The translations under genes were made by a program, and so were the position numbers. From Nocardioides campestrisoli (GTDB lineage: Bacteria > Actinomycetota > Actinomycetes > Propionibacteriales > Nocardioidaceae), in assembly GCF_013624435.2 (NCBI RefSeq), contig NZ_CP061768.1:3438001-3502000 (forward strand): DNA of 64,000 bases, in the 5' to 3' direction. Below the pieces are notes generated by a model, which made no database searches, was not told where the DNA came from, and saw nothing but the letters and a program-made list of their open reading frames with translations. Below are positions 16,050-25,797 of this stretch, piece after piece (position 1 is the first letter of the stretch; each line of letters opens with the position of its first letter).

Positions 16050-16056
16050 GACCTCC

Positions 16057-16073
16057 TGAGCACGGAATGCTCA
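16057..16073 (+). promoter_or_regulatory. Predicted CsrA-binding hairpin in the flgB leader
   Basis: TGAGCA (16057-16062) pairs perfectly with TGCTCA (16068-16073) around the loop CGGAA, so the RNA shows CACGGAATG with GGA in the loop. It begins 8 nt after the -10, at the predicted 5' end of the mRNA. A further GGA (GAAGGACC, 16083-16090) lies between hairpin and start codon. Confidence 0.5.
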
Positions 16074-16115
16074 CCCCCGCCGAAGGACCGGCAACCCCTC
16101 GAGAGAGGCACTGCC

Positions 16116-16478
16116 TTGTCCTTCGCCGTCACCGACGCGGTCTCCGCCGCGCTCGGCGCCGCCCTCGACGGGGTCTCCGTGCGCCAGCGCGTGATCGCCG
16201 ACAACATCGCGAACATCGACACCCCGGGCTTCCGGGCGAGCTCGGTCGACTTCGAGTCCTCCCTGCGCGCCGCCATCGCCGGCGGCCAGGTCGAGAACGG
16301 CACCCCGCTGTCGGTGACCGCCACCCCCACCGACACCCCCGTGGGCCCGAACGGCAACAACGTCGACCTGCGCAAGGAGTCGCTGGCGGCGATGCAGTCC
16401 CAGTTCCAGTACCAGCTGCTGACCCGCGCGGTGAACGACCGCTACTCGCTGCTGCGCACCGCCGTGACGGGGCAGTGA
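16116..16478 (+). CDS. flgB: Flagellar basal-body rod protein FlgB
   Basis: FlgB is the proximal rod protein. The 120-residue sequence has the rod motif [20 protein letters not shown] with [11 protein letters not shown], and ends with the rod C-terminal helix ([20 protein letters not shown]). The start is a rare TTG at 16116 with GAGAGAGG 7 nt upstream, and no better start exists in frame. TTG plus a possible CsrA hairpin suggests limited translation of this large operon. flgC follows with a one-base overlap. Confidence 0.93.
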   Translation: MSFAVTDAVSAALGAALDGVSVRQRVIADNIANIDTPGFRASSVDFESSLRAAIAGGQVENGTPLSVTATPTDTPVGPNGNNVDLRKESLAAMQSQFQYQLLTRAVNDRYSLLRTAVTGQ

Positions 16479-16870
16479 TGGGCGCCTTCGACCTGCTGCG
16501 GATCGCCGGCTCCAGCCTGGGCATGCACCAGACCTGGCTGGACTCGCTGTCCCACAACATCTCCAACGCCAACACCGCCACCAGCACCGACGAGGACGCC
16601 TTCCAGGCCCGGATGGTCGTGGCCCGGGCGCGGCCCGACGGCGGCGTCGACGTCGGCGGCATCGAGCTGGGCTCCGCGGAGGGCCGCCTCGTGCACAGCC
16701 CGGACCACCCACTGGCCGACGAGGCCGGCTACGTGCGGCTGCCGGACATGGACATGGCCAGCCAGATGAGCCAGCTGGTGATGGCCCAGCGCGGCTTCCA
16801 GGCGTCGGTCCAGGTCACCAAGAACGCCCAGGACTCCTACAACGCCGCCCTGCAGATCGGACGTGGCTGA
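16478..16870 (+). CDS. flgC: Flagellar basal-body rod protein FlgC
   Basis: The 130-residue rod protein begins [20 protein letters not shown] and has [19 protein letters not shown], the usual flgC variant of the ANNxANxxT motif. The C-terminal [20 protein letters not shown] matches FlgC. It is exported and built into the rod. TGATG overlap with flgB and a one-base overlap with fliE place it in the core operon. Confidence 0.93.
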   Translation: MGAFDLLRIAGSSLGMHQTWLDSLSHNISNANTATSTDEDAFQARMVVARARPDGGVDVGGIELGSAEGRLVHSPDHPLADEAGYVRLPDMDMASQMSQLVMAQRGFQASVQVTKNAQDSYNAALQIGRG

Positions 16871-17199
16871 TGAGCATCTCCGGCATCGAGAGCGTCGGGT
16901 TCACCCCGTACGTCCCGCCCACCGTCGCCCCGGCCGGGGCCTCCTCCCCCACCGGCGGCTCCTCGGGCGCCTCGGGCGTCGGCGGCTTCGGCGACCTGGT
17001 CCTGGACGGGCTGGACCGGCTCGAAGGGGTCCAGGACCGCGCCGACAAGCTGGCCGTCCAGGCCGCCACCGGTGACCTGGCCGCCATGCACGACTACACG
17101 ATCGCCGCCACCGAGGCCGCGGTCACCACCCAGCTGACCGTCGCGGTGCGCAACAAGGCGCTCGAGGCGTTCAACGAGATCATGCGGATGCAGGTCTGA
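16870..17199 (+). CDS. fliE: Flagellar hook-basal body complex protein FliE
   Basis: FliE joins the MS ring to the rod. The 109-residue protein has a Gly/Ser/Pro-rich N-terminal 40 residues, then the FliE helices ([40 protein letters not shown]) and the conserved ending [20 protein letters not shown]. Length is typical. One-base overlaps bind it to flgC and fliF. Confidence 0.93.
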   Translation: MSISGIESVGFTPYVPPTVAPAGASSPTGGSSGASGVGGFGDLVLDGLDRLEGVQDRADKLAVQAATGDLAAMHDYTIAATEAAVTTQLTVAVRNKALEAFNEIMRMQV

Positions 17200-18785
17200 T
17201 GAAGGACACGATGACGCAGAGCCTGAACCGGCTCAAGGACACCTTCGCCTCGTTCAGCGCCGGCCAGAAGGCCGTCGCCGTGGTGGGGACCCTGGCCCTG
17301 CTGCTGGCCGGGTTCATGGTCTTCCGCTGGGCGGCCACGCCCAGCTACAGCCCGCTGTTCTCCAACATGAGCGCCGAGGACGCCTCCGCGGTGATCGACG
17401 AGCTCGAGGCCACCGGCGTGCCCTACGAGATCAGCAACGGCGGCGCCACGGTGATGGTGCCCCAGGAGCAGGTGCACGAGACCCGGATCGCGCTCAGCGG
17501 GGAGGGCCTGCCCGCCAGCAACGACGGCGGCTACTCGCTGCTCGACGAGCAGAGCCTGTCCACCTCGCAGTTCCAGGAGCAGACCTCCTTCAAGCGCGCG
17601 ATGGAGGGCGAGCTGGCCACCACCATCGAGGCGATCGACGGCGTGCGGACCGCCGTCGTCCGGCTCGCGCTGCCGCCCAAGCAGGTCTTCGCCAAGGAGC
17701 AGGACCCGGCCACCGCCTCGGTGCTGGTGGCCACCGACCCCGGCGACACGTTCGCGCCCGAGCAGGTGCAGGCCGTGGTCCACCTGGTCGCCTCCAGCAT
17801 CGACGGCCTGGCCCCGGAGAAGGTCACCGTCGCCGACTCCACCGGTCGGCTGCTCTCGGCCGACGACGCCACCAGCGGCACCGGCGCAGGCACCCGCGCC
17901 CAGGCGGTCGAGGAGTACCAGGACGACCTGAGCGCCAAGATCCAGCGCACCCTGGACACCGTGATCGGCCCCGGCAACTCCACGGTGGCCCTGTCCGCCA
18001 ACCTCGACTTCGACAAGTCGGTCAGCACCAGCACCACCTACCAGTCCGACCCCGCCGCGAAGCCGCTGTCGCGCTCGCGCCAGCGGGAGACCTACAACGG
18101 CGGCGCCGCGGGCAACGCCGGCGCCGGCGGCCCGGTCGGCCCCGAGGGCCAGATGGAGCAGCAGCCCGGCAACGGCGAGGGCGCCTACAACAAGGAGACG
18201 ACCACCGAGGACAACGCGGTCAACCAGGTCGTGGAGACCCGCGAGGCCGCACCCGGAGGGGTCGAGTCGCTGCACATCGGCATCGCGCTGGACGCCAACG
18301 CGCCGGTCAAGGTCAGCGCCGGCGACGTGCGCGACCTGATCGCCGCCGCGATCGGCGAGGACCTGGACCGCGGGGACACCATCGAGGTCGCCACCCTGGC
18401 CTTCGACCGCAGCGCCGAGGAGGCCGCCCAGCAGGAGCTGGAGGCAGCCGCGGCGGCCGACGCCAAGGCGGCACGCAACGAGATGCTGCGCAACGGCGGT
18501 CTCGGTGCGCTGGTCGCGCTGATGCTGCTGCTGGCCTGGCTCAAGGGCCGCAAGCGGGCCAAGGCGCGTGCCGAGGCCACGACGTACGTCGTCGAGCAGC
18601 TGCGCCTGGACCAGGCCACCCGCGCCCAGCAGCCGGTGATGGAGACCAGCGCCGCGATGGTGGCGCTGGAGTCGGCCGAGCGCAACGAGGCCGACGACCT
18701 GCGGGAGGAGCTCACCGCCCTGGTCGAGCGTCAGCCCGAGGACGTCGCGCAGCTGCTGCGCGGCTGGCTGGTGGAGCGTCCCTGA
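17199..18785 (+). CDS. fliF: Flagellar MS-ring protein FliF
   Basis: FliF forms the membrane ring on which the motor is built. The 528-residue protein has an N-terminal membrane helix (about residues 28-45, AVAVVGTLALLLAGFMVF), the YscJ-like ring-building motifs (YSPLFSNMSAEDASAVIDEL, SLSTSQFQEQTSFKRAMEGE, VRLALPPKQVF) and a central Gly-rich insert. A second membrane helix (about 432-447, LGALVALMLLLAWL) precedes a C-terminal cytoplasmic tail that should bind FliG. Overlaps both neighbours by one base. Confidence 0.96.
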   Translation: MKDTMTQSLNRLKDTFASFSAGQKAVAVVGTLALLLAGFMVFRWAATPSYSPLFSNMSAEDASAVIDELEATGVPYEISNGGATVMVPQEQVHETRIALSGEGLPASNDGGYSLLDEQSLSTSQFQEQTSFKRAMEGELATTIEAIDGVRTAVVRLALPPKQVFAKEQDPATASVLVATDPGDTFAPEQVQAVVHLVASSIDGLAPEKVTVADSTGRLLSADDATSGTGAGTRAQAVEEYQDDLSAKIQRTLDTVIGPGNSTVALSANLDFDKSVSTSTTYQSDPAAKPLSRSRQRETYNGGAAGNAGAGGPVGPEGQMEQQPGNGEGAYNKETTTEDNAVNQVVETREAAPGGVESLHIGIALDANAPVKVSAGDVRDLIAAAIGEDLDRGDTIEVATLAFDRSAEEAAQQELEAAAAADAKAARNEMLRNGGLGALVALMLLLAWLKGRKRAKARAEATTYVVEQLRLDQATRAQQPVMETSAAMVALESAERNEADDLREELTALVERQPEDVAQLLRGWLVERP

Positions 18786-19798
18786 TGACCACCGTCGCCA
18801 CCAAGGGCCTGCGCAAGACCGCCGTGCTGCTGATCCAGCTCGGCCGGGAGCGCGCCAGCGAGGTGCTCAGCCACCTGTCCACCGAGGAGGTGGAGCAGAT
18901 CTCCTCCGAGATCGCCCGCCTGCAGTACGTCTCCGCCGACGAGTCCGACCAGGTGATGGGCGAGTTCCGCGACCTGTTGACCGCCCGCGCGCACATCGCC
19001 AAGGGCGGTCTGGACTACGCGCGCCAGCTGCTCGAGGGGTCGCTGGGCGAGGAGCGCGCCGCCGAGGTGATCGAGCGGCTGCAGGCCGCCGCGGTGCAGA
19101 TGCCGTTCCAGTTCCTGCTCCGCGCCGACCCGGCCCAGCTGCGCTCCTTCATCGCCGACGAGCACCCGCAGGTGATCGCGCTGGTGCTGGCCCACATGAC
19201 CGCGGACAAGGCCTCGCTCGTGCTCTCCGGGCTCCCGCCGGAGCAGCAGGCGCAGGTCGCTCACCGGATCGCGGTGATGGACCGGACCTCGCCGGAGATC
19301 GTGCACGTCGTGGAGACCACCCTGGAGCGCAAGCTCTCCTCGATGCTCCAGCCGGCCGAGATGTCCCGGGTCGGCGGGCTGGACCCGCTGGTCAACATCA
19401 TCAACCGCTCCGACCGGTCGACCGAGCGGCAGATCGTCGAGGGGCTCGAGGCGCTCGACACCGCGCTGGCCGACGAGGTCAAGAGCAAGATGTTCATGTT
19501 CGAGGACATCGTGATGCTCGACGACCGCTCGGTGCAGCAGGTGCTGCGCGAGGTCAACGGCTCCGACCTCGCCCTGGCCCTCAAGGGCATCGACGAGGGC
19601 CCCGTCCGAGCCAAGATCACCGGCAACCTCTCCGAGCGCGCCGCCGAGAACCTGCTCGAGGAGGTCGAGCTGCTCGGACCGGTCCGCCTCACCCAGGTGG
19701 AGGAGGCCCGCCAGGGCATCATCCGCACCATCCGCAAGCTCGAGGAGTCCGGCCAGATCATGGTGCGGCGAGGGAGCGACGATGAGTTCGTCGACTGA
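18785..19798 (+). CDS. fliG: Flagellar motor switch protein FliG
   Basis: FliG transmits stator force to the rotor. The 337-residue protein has the N-terminal FliF-binding domain (KTAVLLIQLGRERASEVLSH), the middle EHPQVIALVLAHM and SGLPPEQQAQVAHRIAVMD motifs, and the C-terminal torque domain (MFMFEDIVMLDDRSVQQVLR, MSERAAENLLEEVELLGPVR with N-terminal residue differing) bearing the charged residues used in rotation. Its 3' end overlaps fliH by 17 bases. Confidence 0.96.
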   Translation: MTTVATKGLRKTAVLLIQLGRERASEVLSHLSTEEVEQISSEIARLQYVSADESDQVMGEFRDLLTARAHIAKGGLDYARQLLEGSLGEERAAEVIERLQAAAVQMPFQFLLRADPAQLRSFIADEHPQVIALVLAHMTADKASLVLSGLPPEQQAQVAHRIAVMDRTSPEIVHVVETTLERKLSSMLQPAEMSRVGGLDPLVNIINRSDRSTERQIVEGLEALDTALADEVKSKMFMFEDIVMLDDRSVQQVLREVNGSDLALALKGIDEGPVRAKITGNLSERAAENLLEEVELLGPVRLTQVEEARQGIIRTIRKLEESGQIMVRRGSDDEFVD

Positions 19799-20444
19799 GC
19801 CCCGGGTCACCCGCCTGCGGCCCCCGGAGCTGCGCCGCGGCGAGTGGACGCGACTCGGACCGGACAGCCTCCTGGGCGACCCGGTCGCCGAGCACACGCT
19901 CTCCGCGGTCGCCGAGCAGGCCCGGGCCGCCGCCCGCGCCCAGGGCTACACCGTGGGCTGGGCCCAGGGTCGTCGTGAGGCGGCCGAGGAGGCCACGGTC
20001 GCCACCCAGGAGCAGTCCGAGCGGTGGGCCCGGGCCGAGCGCGAGCGCGCCCTGGAGCACGCTGCCGCCGTCGAGGCGCTGCAGTCCGCGGCAGCCCAGC
20101 TGCACGCCGCCGTCTCCTCGACCGTGGAGCGGCTGGAGGCCCAGGGCACCGAGCTGGCCTGGGCGCTCACCGAGGAGCTCGTCGCGCGGGAGGTCTCCGT
20201 GGCCAGCGGCGCCGACGTCGTACGCCGGGTGCTCGCCCTGACGCCGACCGAGCCGATCGCCTCGGTCCACCTCGCACCCGGGCACCTGGGGCACCCGGCC
20301 GTGGCCGACCTGGTCGCCCGCGGCGTGCGGGTCGTCGCCGACGAGGCGCTCGAGCCCGCGGACGCGGTGGTCCAGGTCGGCGAGCAGGCCCTGGACCTCC
20401 GGGTGAGCAGCGCGATGGCGCGGGTCCGCGAGGCCCTGGCATGA
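19782..20444 (+). CDS. fliH: Flagellar export ATPase regulator FliH
   Basis: FliH is the peripheral stalk partner of the FliI ATPase. The 220-residue protein has an N-terminal region with LRPPELRRGEWTRLGPDSLL, a long Ala/Glu-rich coiled coil with AQGYTVGWAQGRREAAEEAT, and a C-terminal domain with AWALTEELVAREVSVASGAD. Similarity is diffuse, as usual for FliH, but the place between fliG and fliI is decisive. The start lies inside fliG (17-base overlap). Confidence 0.85.
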   Translation: MSSSTEPRVTRLRPPELRRGEWTRLGPDSLLGDPVAEHTLSAVAEQARAAARAQGYTVGWAQGRREAAEEATVATQEQSERWARAERERALEHAAAVEALQSAAAQLHAAVSSTVERLEAQGTELAWALTEELVAREVSVASGADVVRRVLALTPTEPIASVHLAPGHLGHPAVADLVARGVRVVADEALEPADAVVQVGEQALDLRVSSAMARVREALA

Positions 20445-21751
20445 GCGTCCTGACCTCCGCCCGGGCCGAGGCTGCCCTGGCCGCCCTCGCCCCGGCCCGG
20501 CTCGGCCGGGTGAGCGAGATCCTGGGCCTGCACCTGCTGGTCGGCGGCCTCGCCGCCGCCGTGGGCGACCTGGTCGAGGTCGAGTCGACCACCGGCGTGC
20601 CGGTGCTCGCCGAGGTCGCCGCCTCCGGCTCCGCCGGCCTGGTCTGCCTGCCGCTGGGACCCACCACCGGGCTGCGCGCCGGGGCGCTGGTCCAGCACAC
20701 CGGCGGCCCGTTGCGGATCCGGGTGGGCGACGAGCTGCGCGGCCGCGTCCTGGACGGCCTCGGCCGTCCGCTCGACGACGGTCCGTCGCTGGACCACCTG
20801 CCCCTGGTCAGCGTCGACCACCCGACGCCCCCCGCGCTCTCCCGGCCCCGGATCACCGAGCAGCTCGGCCTGGGCGTGCGCGCCCTCGACTCGCTCACCC
20901 CCTGCGGCCGCGGCCAGCGCATCGGGATCATGGCGGGCTCCGGGGTCGGCAAGTCGAGCCTGCTGTCGATGATCGCCCGCGGCACCGACGCCGAGGTCTG
21001 CGTGCTCGCGCTGGTCGGCGAGCGGGGCCGCGAGGTCCGGGAGTTCCTGGAGAACGACCTGGGCCCCGAGGGCCTGGCCCGTTCCGTGGTGGTCGTGGCC
21101 ACCTCCGACGCCCCGCCCGTCGAGCGGCTGCGGGCGGCGTTCGTCGCCACCCGGATCGCGGAGTCCTTCCGCGACGAGGGCCGCGACGTCGTCCTGATGA
21201 TGGACAGCCTGACCCGCGTCGCCATGGCCCAGCGCGAGATCGGCCTGAGCGCCGGCGAGCCGCCCGCCACCCGCGGCTACCCGCCGAGCGTCTTCGCCCT
21301 GCTCCCCCGCCTGCTCGAGCGGGCCGGCACCGCCGCGACCGGCTCGATCACCGGCCTCTACACCGTGCTGGTCGAGGGCGACGACATGCAGGACCCGGTC
21401 GGCGACACCGCGCGCTCGATCCTGGACGGCCACGTCGTGCTCTCCCGCCGGCTGGCCACCTCGGGCCACTTCCCCAGCATCGACGTGCTCGAGTCGATCT
21501 CCCGGGTCACCGGGGCGGTCACCACGCCCGAGCAGCGGGCCGACGCCACCCGGCTCCGCCGGATGCTCGCGGCCCACCGCGACGTGCGCGAGCTGGTCGA
21601 GATCGGCGCCTACGTGCGTGGTGCGGACGCCGACGCCGATGCGGCGCTCACCCTGATGCCGCAGATCGAGGACTTCCTGCGCCAGTCGATGGACGACAGC
21701 ACGCCGACCGTCGCCACCTGGGCGCGCCTGCACGAGCTGGTGGCCCGATGA
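20441..21751 (+). CDS. fliI: Flagellum-specific ATP synthase/export ATPase FliI
   Basis: FliI energises type III export of rod, hook and filament subunits. The 436-residue protein has Walker A (IMAGSGVGKSSLLSMIA), the catalytic Glu region (ALVGERGREVREFLENDLG) and Walker B (DVVLMMDSLTRVAMAQREIG). It also carries the FliI/SctN signature (PPATRGYPPSVFALLPRLLE) and the arginine-finger-like region with YTVLVEGDDMQDPVGDTARS. ATGA overlaps on both sides (fliH and fliJ). Confidence 0.97.
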   Translation: MSVLTSARAEAALAALAPARLGRVSEILGLHLLVGGLAAAVGDLVEVESTTGVPVLAEVAASGSAGLVCLPLGPTTGLRAGALVQHTGGPLRIRVGDELRGRVLDGLGRPLDDGPSLDHLPLVSVDHPTPPALSRPRITEQLGLGVRALDSLTPCGRGQRIGIMAGSGVGKSSLLSMIARGTDAEVCVLALVGERGREVREFLENDLGPEGLARSVVVVATSDAPPVERLRAAFVATRIAESFRDEGRDVVLMMDSLTRVAMAQREIGLSAGEPPATRGYPPSVFALLPRLLERAGTAATGSITGLYTVLVEGDDMQDPVGDTARSILDGHVVLSRRLATSGHFPSIDVLESISRVTGAVTTPEQRADATRLRRMLAAHRDVRELVEIGAYVRGADADADAALTLMPQIEDFLRQSMDDSTPTVATWARLHELVAR

Positions 21752-22191
21752 GCACGAGCACGCACGACCGCGGCATGCGGGCGGTGGAGAGGGTGCGCTC
21801 GGTCCGTGAGCGCGACAGCCGGCTCGGGCTCCAGCAGGCGACCGCCGAGCGGGACCGTCAGCAGGCCCGGCTCGACGCCCTGGAGCAGCAGCTGCACGAC
21901 AGCAGCGCGTGGACCTCCGGGGAGACCTGGTCCTACCTGGCTCTGCGCGGCTCGCTGCTCGGGCTGGGCGAGTCCATCGCCCGGGCCGAGCAGGAGGTCG
22001 CGGCGGCACAGCGGATCGCCGAGAGCGCGGCTGCCCACTGGGGCCAGGACCGCACCCGGCTCGCCGCGGTGGAGAACCTGCTGGCGCGCCGGGCCGAGGC
22101 CAGGCGCACCGAGCGCGCCCGGCGCGAGGCCCGCGAGCTCGACGACATCTCCGCCCAGCTGTGGACCAGGCAGCAGGGGGCAGCGCGATGA
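21748..22191 (+). CDS. fliJ: Flagellar export protein FliJ
   Basis: FliJ is the coiled-coil shaft of the export ATPase complex. The 147-residue protein is almost wholly charged coiled coil ([40 protein letters not shown]). Sequence conservation in FliJ is low, so the call uses length, coiled coil and position between fliI and the wall hydrolase. ATGA overlaps fliI and the next gene. Confidence 0.8.
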   Translation: MSTSTHDRGMRAVERVRSVRERDSRLGLQQATAERDRQQARLDALEQQLHDSSAWTSGETWSYLALRGSLLGLGESIARAEQEVAAAQRIAESAAAHWGQDRTRLAAVENLLARRAEARRTERARREARELDDISAQLWTRQQGAAR

Positions 22192-23216
22192 CCGTCGCCG
22201 ACGTCACCAGCCGGATCGCCCAGATCCAGTCCCAGCTGGCGCTGCTCGCCCCCCGCTCGACCGGCAGCACCGACTTCTCCGCCTCCCTGGGCCAGGCGCT
22301 CGGCGACCTGGTGGCCGGCGGCTCGACCGCGCCGAGCGCCCAGAGCGCCGGGGCCAGTCCGGTGCCGAGCAGCGCGTCCCCCGGCTCGGTGACCGGGGCG
22401 GACGTCGTCGGCGAGGCTCGCAAGTACCTCGGTCTGCCCTACGTGTGGGGCGGCACCGACCCGACCAAGGGCCTGGACTGCTCCGGCCTGGTGCAGCTGG
22501 TCTACAAGAACCTCGGCTACGACCTGCCGCGCGTCTCCTTCCAGCAGGCCGCCTCCGGCCGACCCGTGGCGAGCATGTCCGAGGCCCAGCCCGGCGACCT
22601 GATCGCCTGGGACAACTCGAGCCGCAACAACGGGGTCGACCACATCGCCATCTACATCGGCGGCGGGAAGATGATCGAGGCTCCGCGGACGGGCCTGGAC
22701 GTGCGGATCATCGACGTGCCGACCACGCCCGACGTCATCCGCCGGATCCTGCCCGACGCCGCGACCGGCACGTCCGGGGCCGACGCGCTCGGCGGGGCCG
22801 CCCCGGTCGCGCCCCTGTCCGGCGCGATGTCTCCCAGCACGCCGTTCGCCGGGCTCTTCGCCAGTGCCGGCGCCCGGCACGGGGTCGCTCCCGCCCTGCT
22901 CGCCGCCGTGGCCCGCCAGGAGTCGGGGTTCGACCCCTCCGCGGTCAGCCCCGCCGGTGCGCAGGGACTCATGCAGCTGATGCCGGCCACGGCGCAGGGC
23001 CTCGGGGTCACCGACTCCTTCGACCCCACCCAGGCGGTGGACGGGGCCGCCAAGCTGCTCCGTGACCTGCTGGACCGGTTCGGTCGTACCGACCTCGCCC
23101 TGGCCGCCTACAACGCCGGGCCCGGCGCGGTGATGCGCTACGACGGCATCCCGCCGTACGCCGAGACCCAGAAGTACGTCTCCTCCATCATGACGGCGCT
23201 CGGAGGTGCTCGATGA
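22188..23216 (+). CDS. Flagellar bifunctional peptidoglycan hydrolase: NlpC/P60 plus SLT transglycosylase
   Basis: A 342-residue protein within the rod/export operon. Residues about 70-190 form an NlpC/P60 endopeptidase (Cys98 in [13 protein letters not shown], His152 in [12 protein letters not shown]). Residues about 220-340 form a lytic transglycosylase of the SLT type (Glu245 in [13 protein letters not shown], then [19 protein letters not shown] and [13 protein letters not shown]). The first 40 residues have no Sec signal, so it may be exported by the flagellar system itself, as FlgJ is. Role inferred: cutting both peptide and glycan bonds to let the rod pass the wall. Confidence 0.88.
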   Translation: MTVADVTSRIAQIQSQLALLAPRSTGSTDFSASLGQALGDLVAGGSTAPSAQSAGASPVPSSASPGSVTGADVVGEARKYLGLPYVWGGTDPTKGLDCSGLVQLVYKNLGYDLPRVSFQQAASGRPVASMSEAQPGDLIAWDNSSRNNGVDHIAIYIGGGKMIEAPRTGLDVRIIDVPTTPDVIRRILPDAATGTSGADALGGAAPVAPLSGAMSPSTPFAGLFASAGARHGVAPALLAAVARQESGFDPSAVSPAGAQGLMQLMPATAQGLGVTDSFDPTQAVDGAAKLLRDLLDRFGRTDLALAAYNAGPGAVMRYDGIPPYAETQKYVSSIMTALGGAR

Positions 23217-24361
23217 GCACGCTGGCCGGTCTGCCGGGCGCCACCACCGCGCTGCTGGCGACCCCGCCCACCGCGCCCACGGGGCTCCCGGTGCCGGCGG
23301 AGAACGCCTCCCCGTTCCTGGCGCTGCTGATGGCTGCGCTCCCCGGCCAGGAGCCGGTCCCGCAGGCTGCCCCGGAGGCGGGCTCGGCCACCGCGGGCGA
23401 GACTCCGGCGGCTCCGGCGATCCCGGAGACCGAGGACGCCGAGCAGCCGGGCGCCACCGAGGAGCCCGAGGTCGTGGCCCAGACCCCCGAGGTCCCGCAG
23501 GTCTCCCAGACCCCCGTGCCGGAGTGGGCGCTCCAGTCGGCTCTCGGCCTGCTGCCGAGCCTGCCGACCGGGCCCGTGCCCGCCGGCACGCCCGGGCTGA
23601 CCACCGAGACGACCCTCACCGTGCAGACCCCCGAGACGGCGACCGCCGCGACGACCTCCCCGGCGCTCCTCGCGGACGGCCCGACCGAGACCCCCTCGCC
23701 CCTCGGGCAGACCACCGCGGCCACCACGGCCACCGGGGCCCTCGCGACCCCGGCGCAGCCCCCCGTTCAGACCGCCGTCCAGACCACCGAGGGCGCCCAG
23801 CCCGGCGCGCTGGTGCTGCCGGCGGGAATGGCCGCAGTCGCCCCGACGGCCGCCCCGGACGCCCCCGCCCCCGCCGCTCCTGCGAGCAGCGCGCACGTGA
23901 CCAGCCAGGTCTTCGGCGAGGTGACCAGCCTGGTCAGCCGCGGCAACGGCACCCACCGGATCACCCTCCAGCTCAACCCCGAGGCGCTCGGCGAGGTCCG
24001 GGTGACGTTGACCGTGCGCAACGGCGAGGTCACGGTCAGCTTCGCGGCCGGCGACCAGGCCCGGCACGCGCTGCTCGAGGGCGCACCCGAGCTGGTCCGG
24101 CTGCTGGAGCTGACGGGTGCGAGCGAGAGCCGCATCCAGGTCCGCGACCCGAGCGCGCCCGAGCCGCTGCCCGCCTCGACGGGCCAGCAGCGCGAGGACG
24201 CGCGATCCCCCGGCGGAGACCGGGGGCCCACAGACCACCACGCAGGGACGCGTGAGGGAAGAAACGCCACGGACGGCACCACCCGCGGACCAGGGGTCGA
24301 CCCCCTGCCGCACGACCCGGTCAGCCGTTCCCGTGCCACGGGCATCGACGTGACCGTGTGA
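23213..24361 (+). CDS. fliK: Flagellar hook-length control protein FliK
   Basis: FliK measures hook length and switches export from hook to filament subunits. The 382-residue protein is Pro/Thr/Ala-rich over most of its length (about residues 1-225, a disordered ruler). The Flg_hook C-terminal domain is conserved: [40 protein letters not shown] and [24 protein letters not shown] overlap with the hydrolase; flgD follows after 10 bp. Confidence 0.9.
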   Translation: MSTLAGLPGATTALLATPPTAPTGLPVPAENASPFLALLMAALPGQEPVPQAAPEAGSATAGETPAAPAIPETEDAEQPGATEEPEVVAQTPEVPQVSQTPVPEWALQSALGLLPSLPTGPVPAGTPGLTTETTLTVQTPETATAATTSPALLADGPTETPSPLGQTTAATTATGALATPAQPPVQTAVQTTEGAQPGALVLPAGMAAVAPTAAPDAPAPAAPASSAHVTSQVFGEVTSLVSRGNGTHRITLQLNPEALGEVRVTLTVRNGEVTVSFAAGDQARHALLEGAPELVRLLELTGASESRIQVRDPSAPEPLPASTGQQREDARSPGGDRGPTDHHAGTREGRNATDGTTRGPGVDPLPHDPVSRSRATGIDVTV

Positions 24362-24371
24362 GGAGGAACCC

Positions 24372-24809
24372 GTGTCGATCCAGGCAACGGAGGCCGTGGC
24401 ACCGGGGATGTTCGGCCCGGCTCCGGCCAGCACGTCGACCCAGTCGGCGCAGAACGACAAGGACATGTTCCTGCAGCTGATGGTGGCGCAGATGCGCTAC
24501 CAGGACCCGCTGAACCCGGCCGACTCCGGGGCGTTCCTCGCCCAGTCGGCGCAGTTCACGGCCCTGGAGAAGATGCAGGCCGTGGCCGACCAGACGGCGT
24601 TGCTGCTCTCGACCCAGATGGCGTTCGGCGCCGCCGGGCTCGTGGGTCGCCACGTCTCCTGGACCAACCCCGACGGCAGCGCCGGCAGCGGTCCCGTCAG
24701 CGGAGTCACCTTCGGCGCCCAGGGGCCCGTGCTCGACGTCGACGGCACCGAGGTGCCGCTCGCGCTCGTCGCCACGGTCACCGACGGCGCCTCCGCCCCC
24801 ACCCCCTGA
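24372..24809 (+). CDS. flgD: Flagellar hook cap/scaffold protein FlgD
   Basis: FlgD caps the growing hook. The 145-residue protein has the conserved N-terminal export and capping region (QNDKDMFLQLMVAQMRYQDP, then LNPADSGAFLAQSAQFTALE) and a short C-terminal beta part (AAGLVGRHVSW to VPLALVATV). It lacks room for the full tudor and Ig-like C-terminal pair of enterobacterial FlgD (about 230 aa). GTG start with GTGAGGAGG 6-8 nt upstream. Confidence 0.92.
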   Translation: MSIQATEAVAPGMFGPAPASTSTQSAQNDKDMFLQLMVAQMRYQDPLNPADSGAFLAQSAQFTALEKMQAVADQTALLLSTQMAFGAAGLVGRHVSWTNPDGSAGSGPVSGVTFGAQGPVLDVDGTEVPLALVATVTDGASAPTP

Positions 24810-24841
24810 ACCGTCCCTTCCCACCACGTGAGGTAACCACC

Positions 24842-25699
24842 ATGCTTCGTTCTCTCTTCTCCGGCATCTCCGGGCTGCGCGTCAACCAGACGATGCTCGA
24901 CGTGACCGGCAACAACATCGCCAATGCCAACACCACCGGCTTCAAGTCCTCCACCACGGTCTTCCAGGACACCCTGAGCCAGGTGATGAACGGGGCCGGC
25001 GCGGCCAACCCCAACAACAACGGCGGCACCAACCCGGTGCAGGTCGGGCTCGGCGTCCAGCTCGCGGCCACCGTGACCAACCTCGGCCAGGGGTCGGAGC
25101 AGACCACCGGCCGGGCGACCGACCTGATGCTGTCGGGTGACGGCATGTTCGTGGTCCGCAAGGGCAACGAGACGCTCTACACCCGGGCCGGGGCGTTCTC
25201 CTTCGACAACGCCGGCACCCTGGTCTCCCCCACCGGTAACCGGGTGCAGGGCTACGCCCTGGACGCGGACGGCGCCGCCACCGGGCCCCTGATCGACGTC
25301 ACCCGCAACACCGCCAACGCGGTGCCGGCCGTCCCGGCGGGCGTGGAGATGACCTCGTACTCGATCGGCAGCGACGGCAAGGTCACCGGACTGTTCTCCG
25401 ACGGCATCCAGCGCGGCCTGGCCCAGATCGCGATCGCCGACTTCACCAACCCCCAAGGCCTGGAGAAGGTCGGGGAGACCAGCTTCCGGGTCACCGCGAA
25501 CTCCGGCGAGGCCGAGGTCGGCGTCGCCGGCCAGGGCGGTCGCGGCACGGTCAAGGGCGGGTCGCTGGAGATGTCCAACGTCGACCTGGCCGCGGAGTTC
25601 ACCAACCTGATCCTGGCCCAGCGCGGCTTCCAGGCCAGCTCGCGGGTGATCACCACCTCCGACCAGGTGCTCGAGGAGCTCGTCAACATCAAGCGCTGA
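24842..25699 (+). CDS. flgE: Flagellar hook protein FlgE (FlgE/FlgG family)
   Basis: The hook subunit by position after flgD. The 285-residue protein begins MLRSLFSGISGLRVNQTMLD and has VTGNNIANANTTGFKSSTTV, and ends [20 protein letters not shown] with RVITTSDQVLEELVNIKR. Middle motifs DLMLSGDGMFVVRKGN and TLYTRAGAFSFDNAGTLVSP are shared by FlgE, FlgF and FlgG. It is short for FlgE and close to FlgG in size. No other flgF or flgG gene was seen in the island, so this protein might serve as both distal rod and hook, or the rod genes lie elsewhere. Confidence 0.88.
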   Translation: MLRSLFSGISGLRVNQTMLDVTGNNIANANTTGFKSSTTVFQDTLSQVMNGAGAANPNNNGGTNPVQVGLGVQLAATVTNLGQGSEQTTGRATDLMLSGDGMFVVRKGNETLYTRAGAFSFDNAGTLVSPTGNRVQGYALDADGAATGPLIDVTRNTANAVPAVPAGVEMTSYSIGSDGKVTGLFSDGIQRGLAQIAIADFTNPQGLEKVGETSFRVTANSGEAEVGVAGQGGRGTVKGGSLEMSNVDLAAEFTNLILAQRGFQASSRVITTSDQVLEELVNIKR

Positions 25700-25762
25700 C
25701 GTACGCCGGGCCGGCCGGTCCGTCTGCTGCCCCGCGGGGTGGGACGGACCGGCCCGAAGCCC

Positions 25763-25789
25763 TCAGGTCGGCGACGTCCCGGCCGAATG
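25763..25789 (+). promoter_or_regulatory. FliA-type promoter of flbD-motA-motB-fliL
   Basis: CCTCAG (25761-25766), 15 bases, GCCGAATG (25782-25789). The predicted start is near 25796, leaving about 50 nt of leader before flbD. Confidence 0.65.
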
Positions 25790-25797
25790 GACAGGTG

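Noticed and set aside
15983-16086. Two GCCGAAGG boxes (15983-15990 and 16079-16086) as further FliA -10 elements before flgB
   Set aside because: Neither has a TCAG-like box 15 bases upstream. The element at 16023-16049 fits all criteria.
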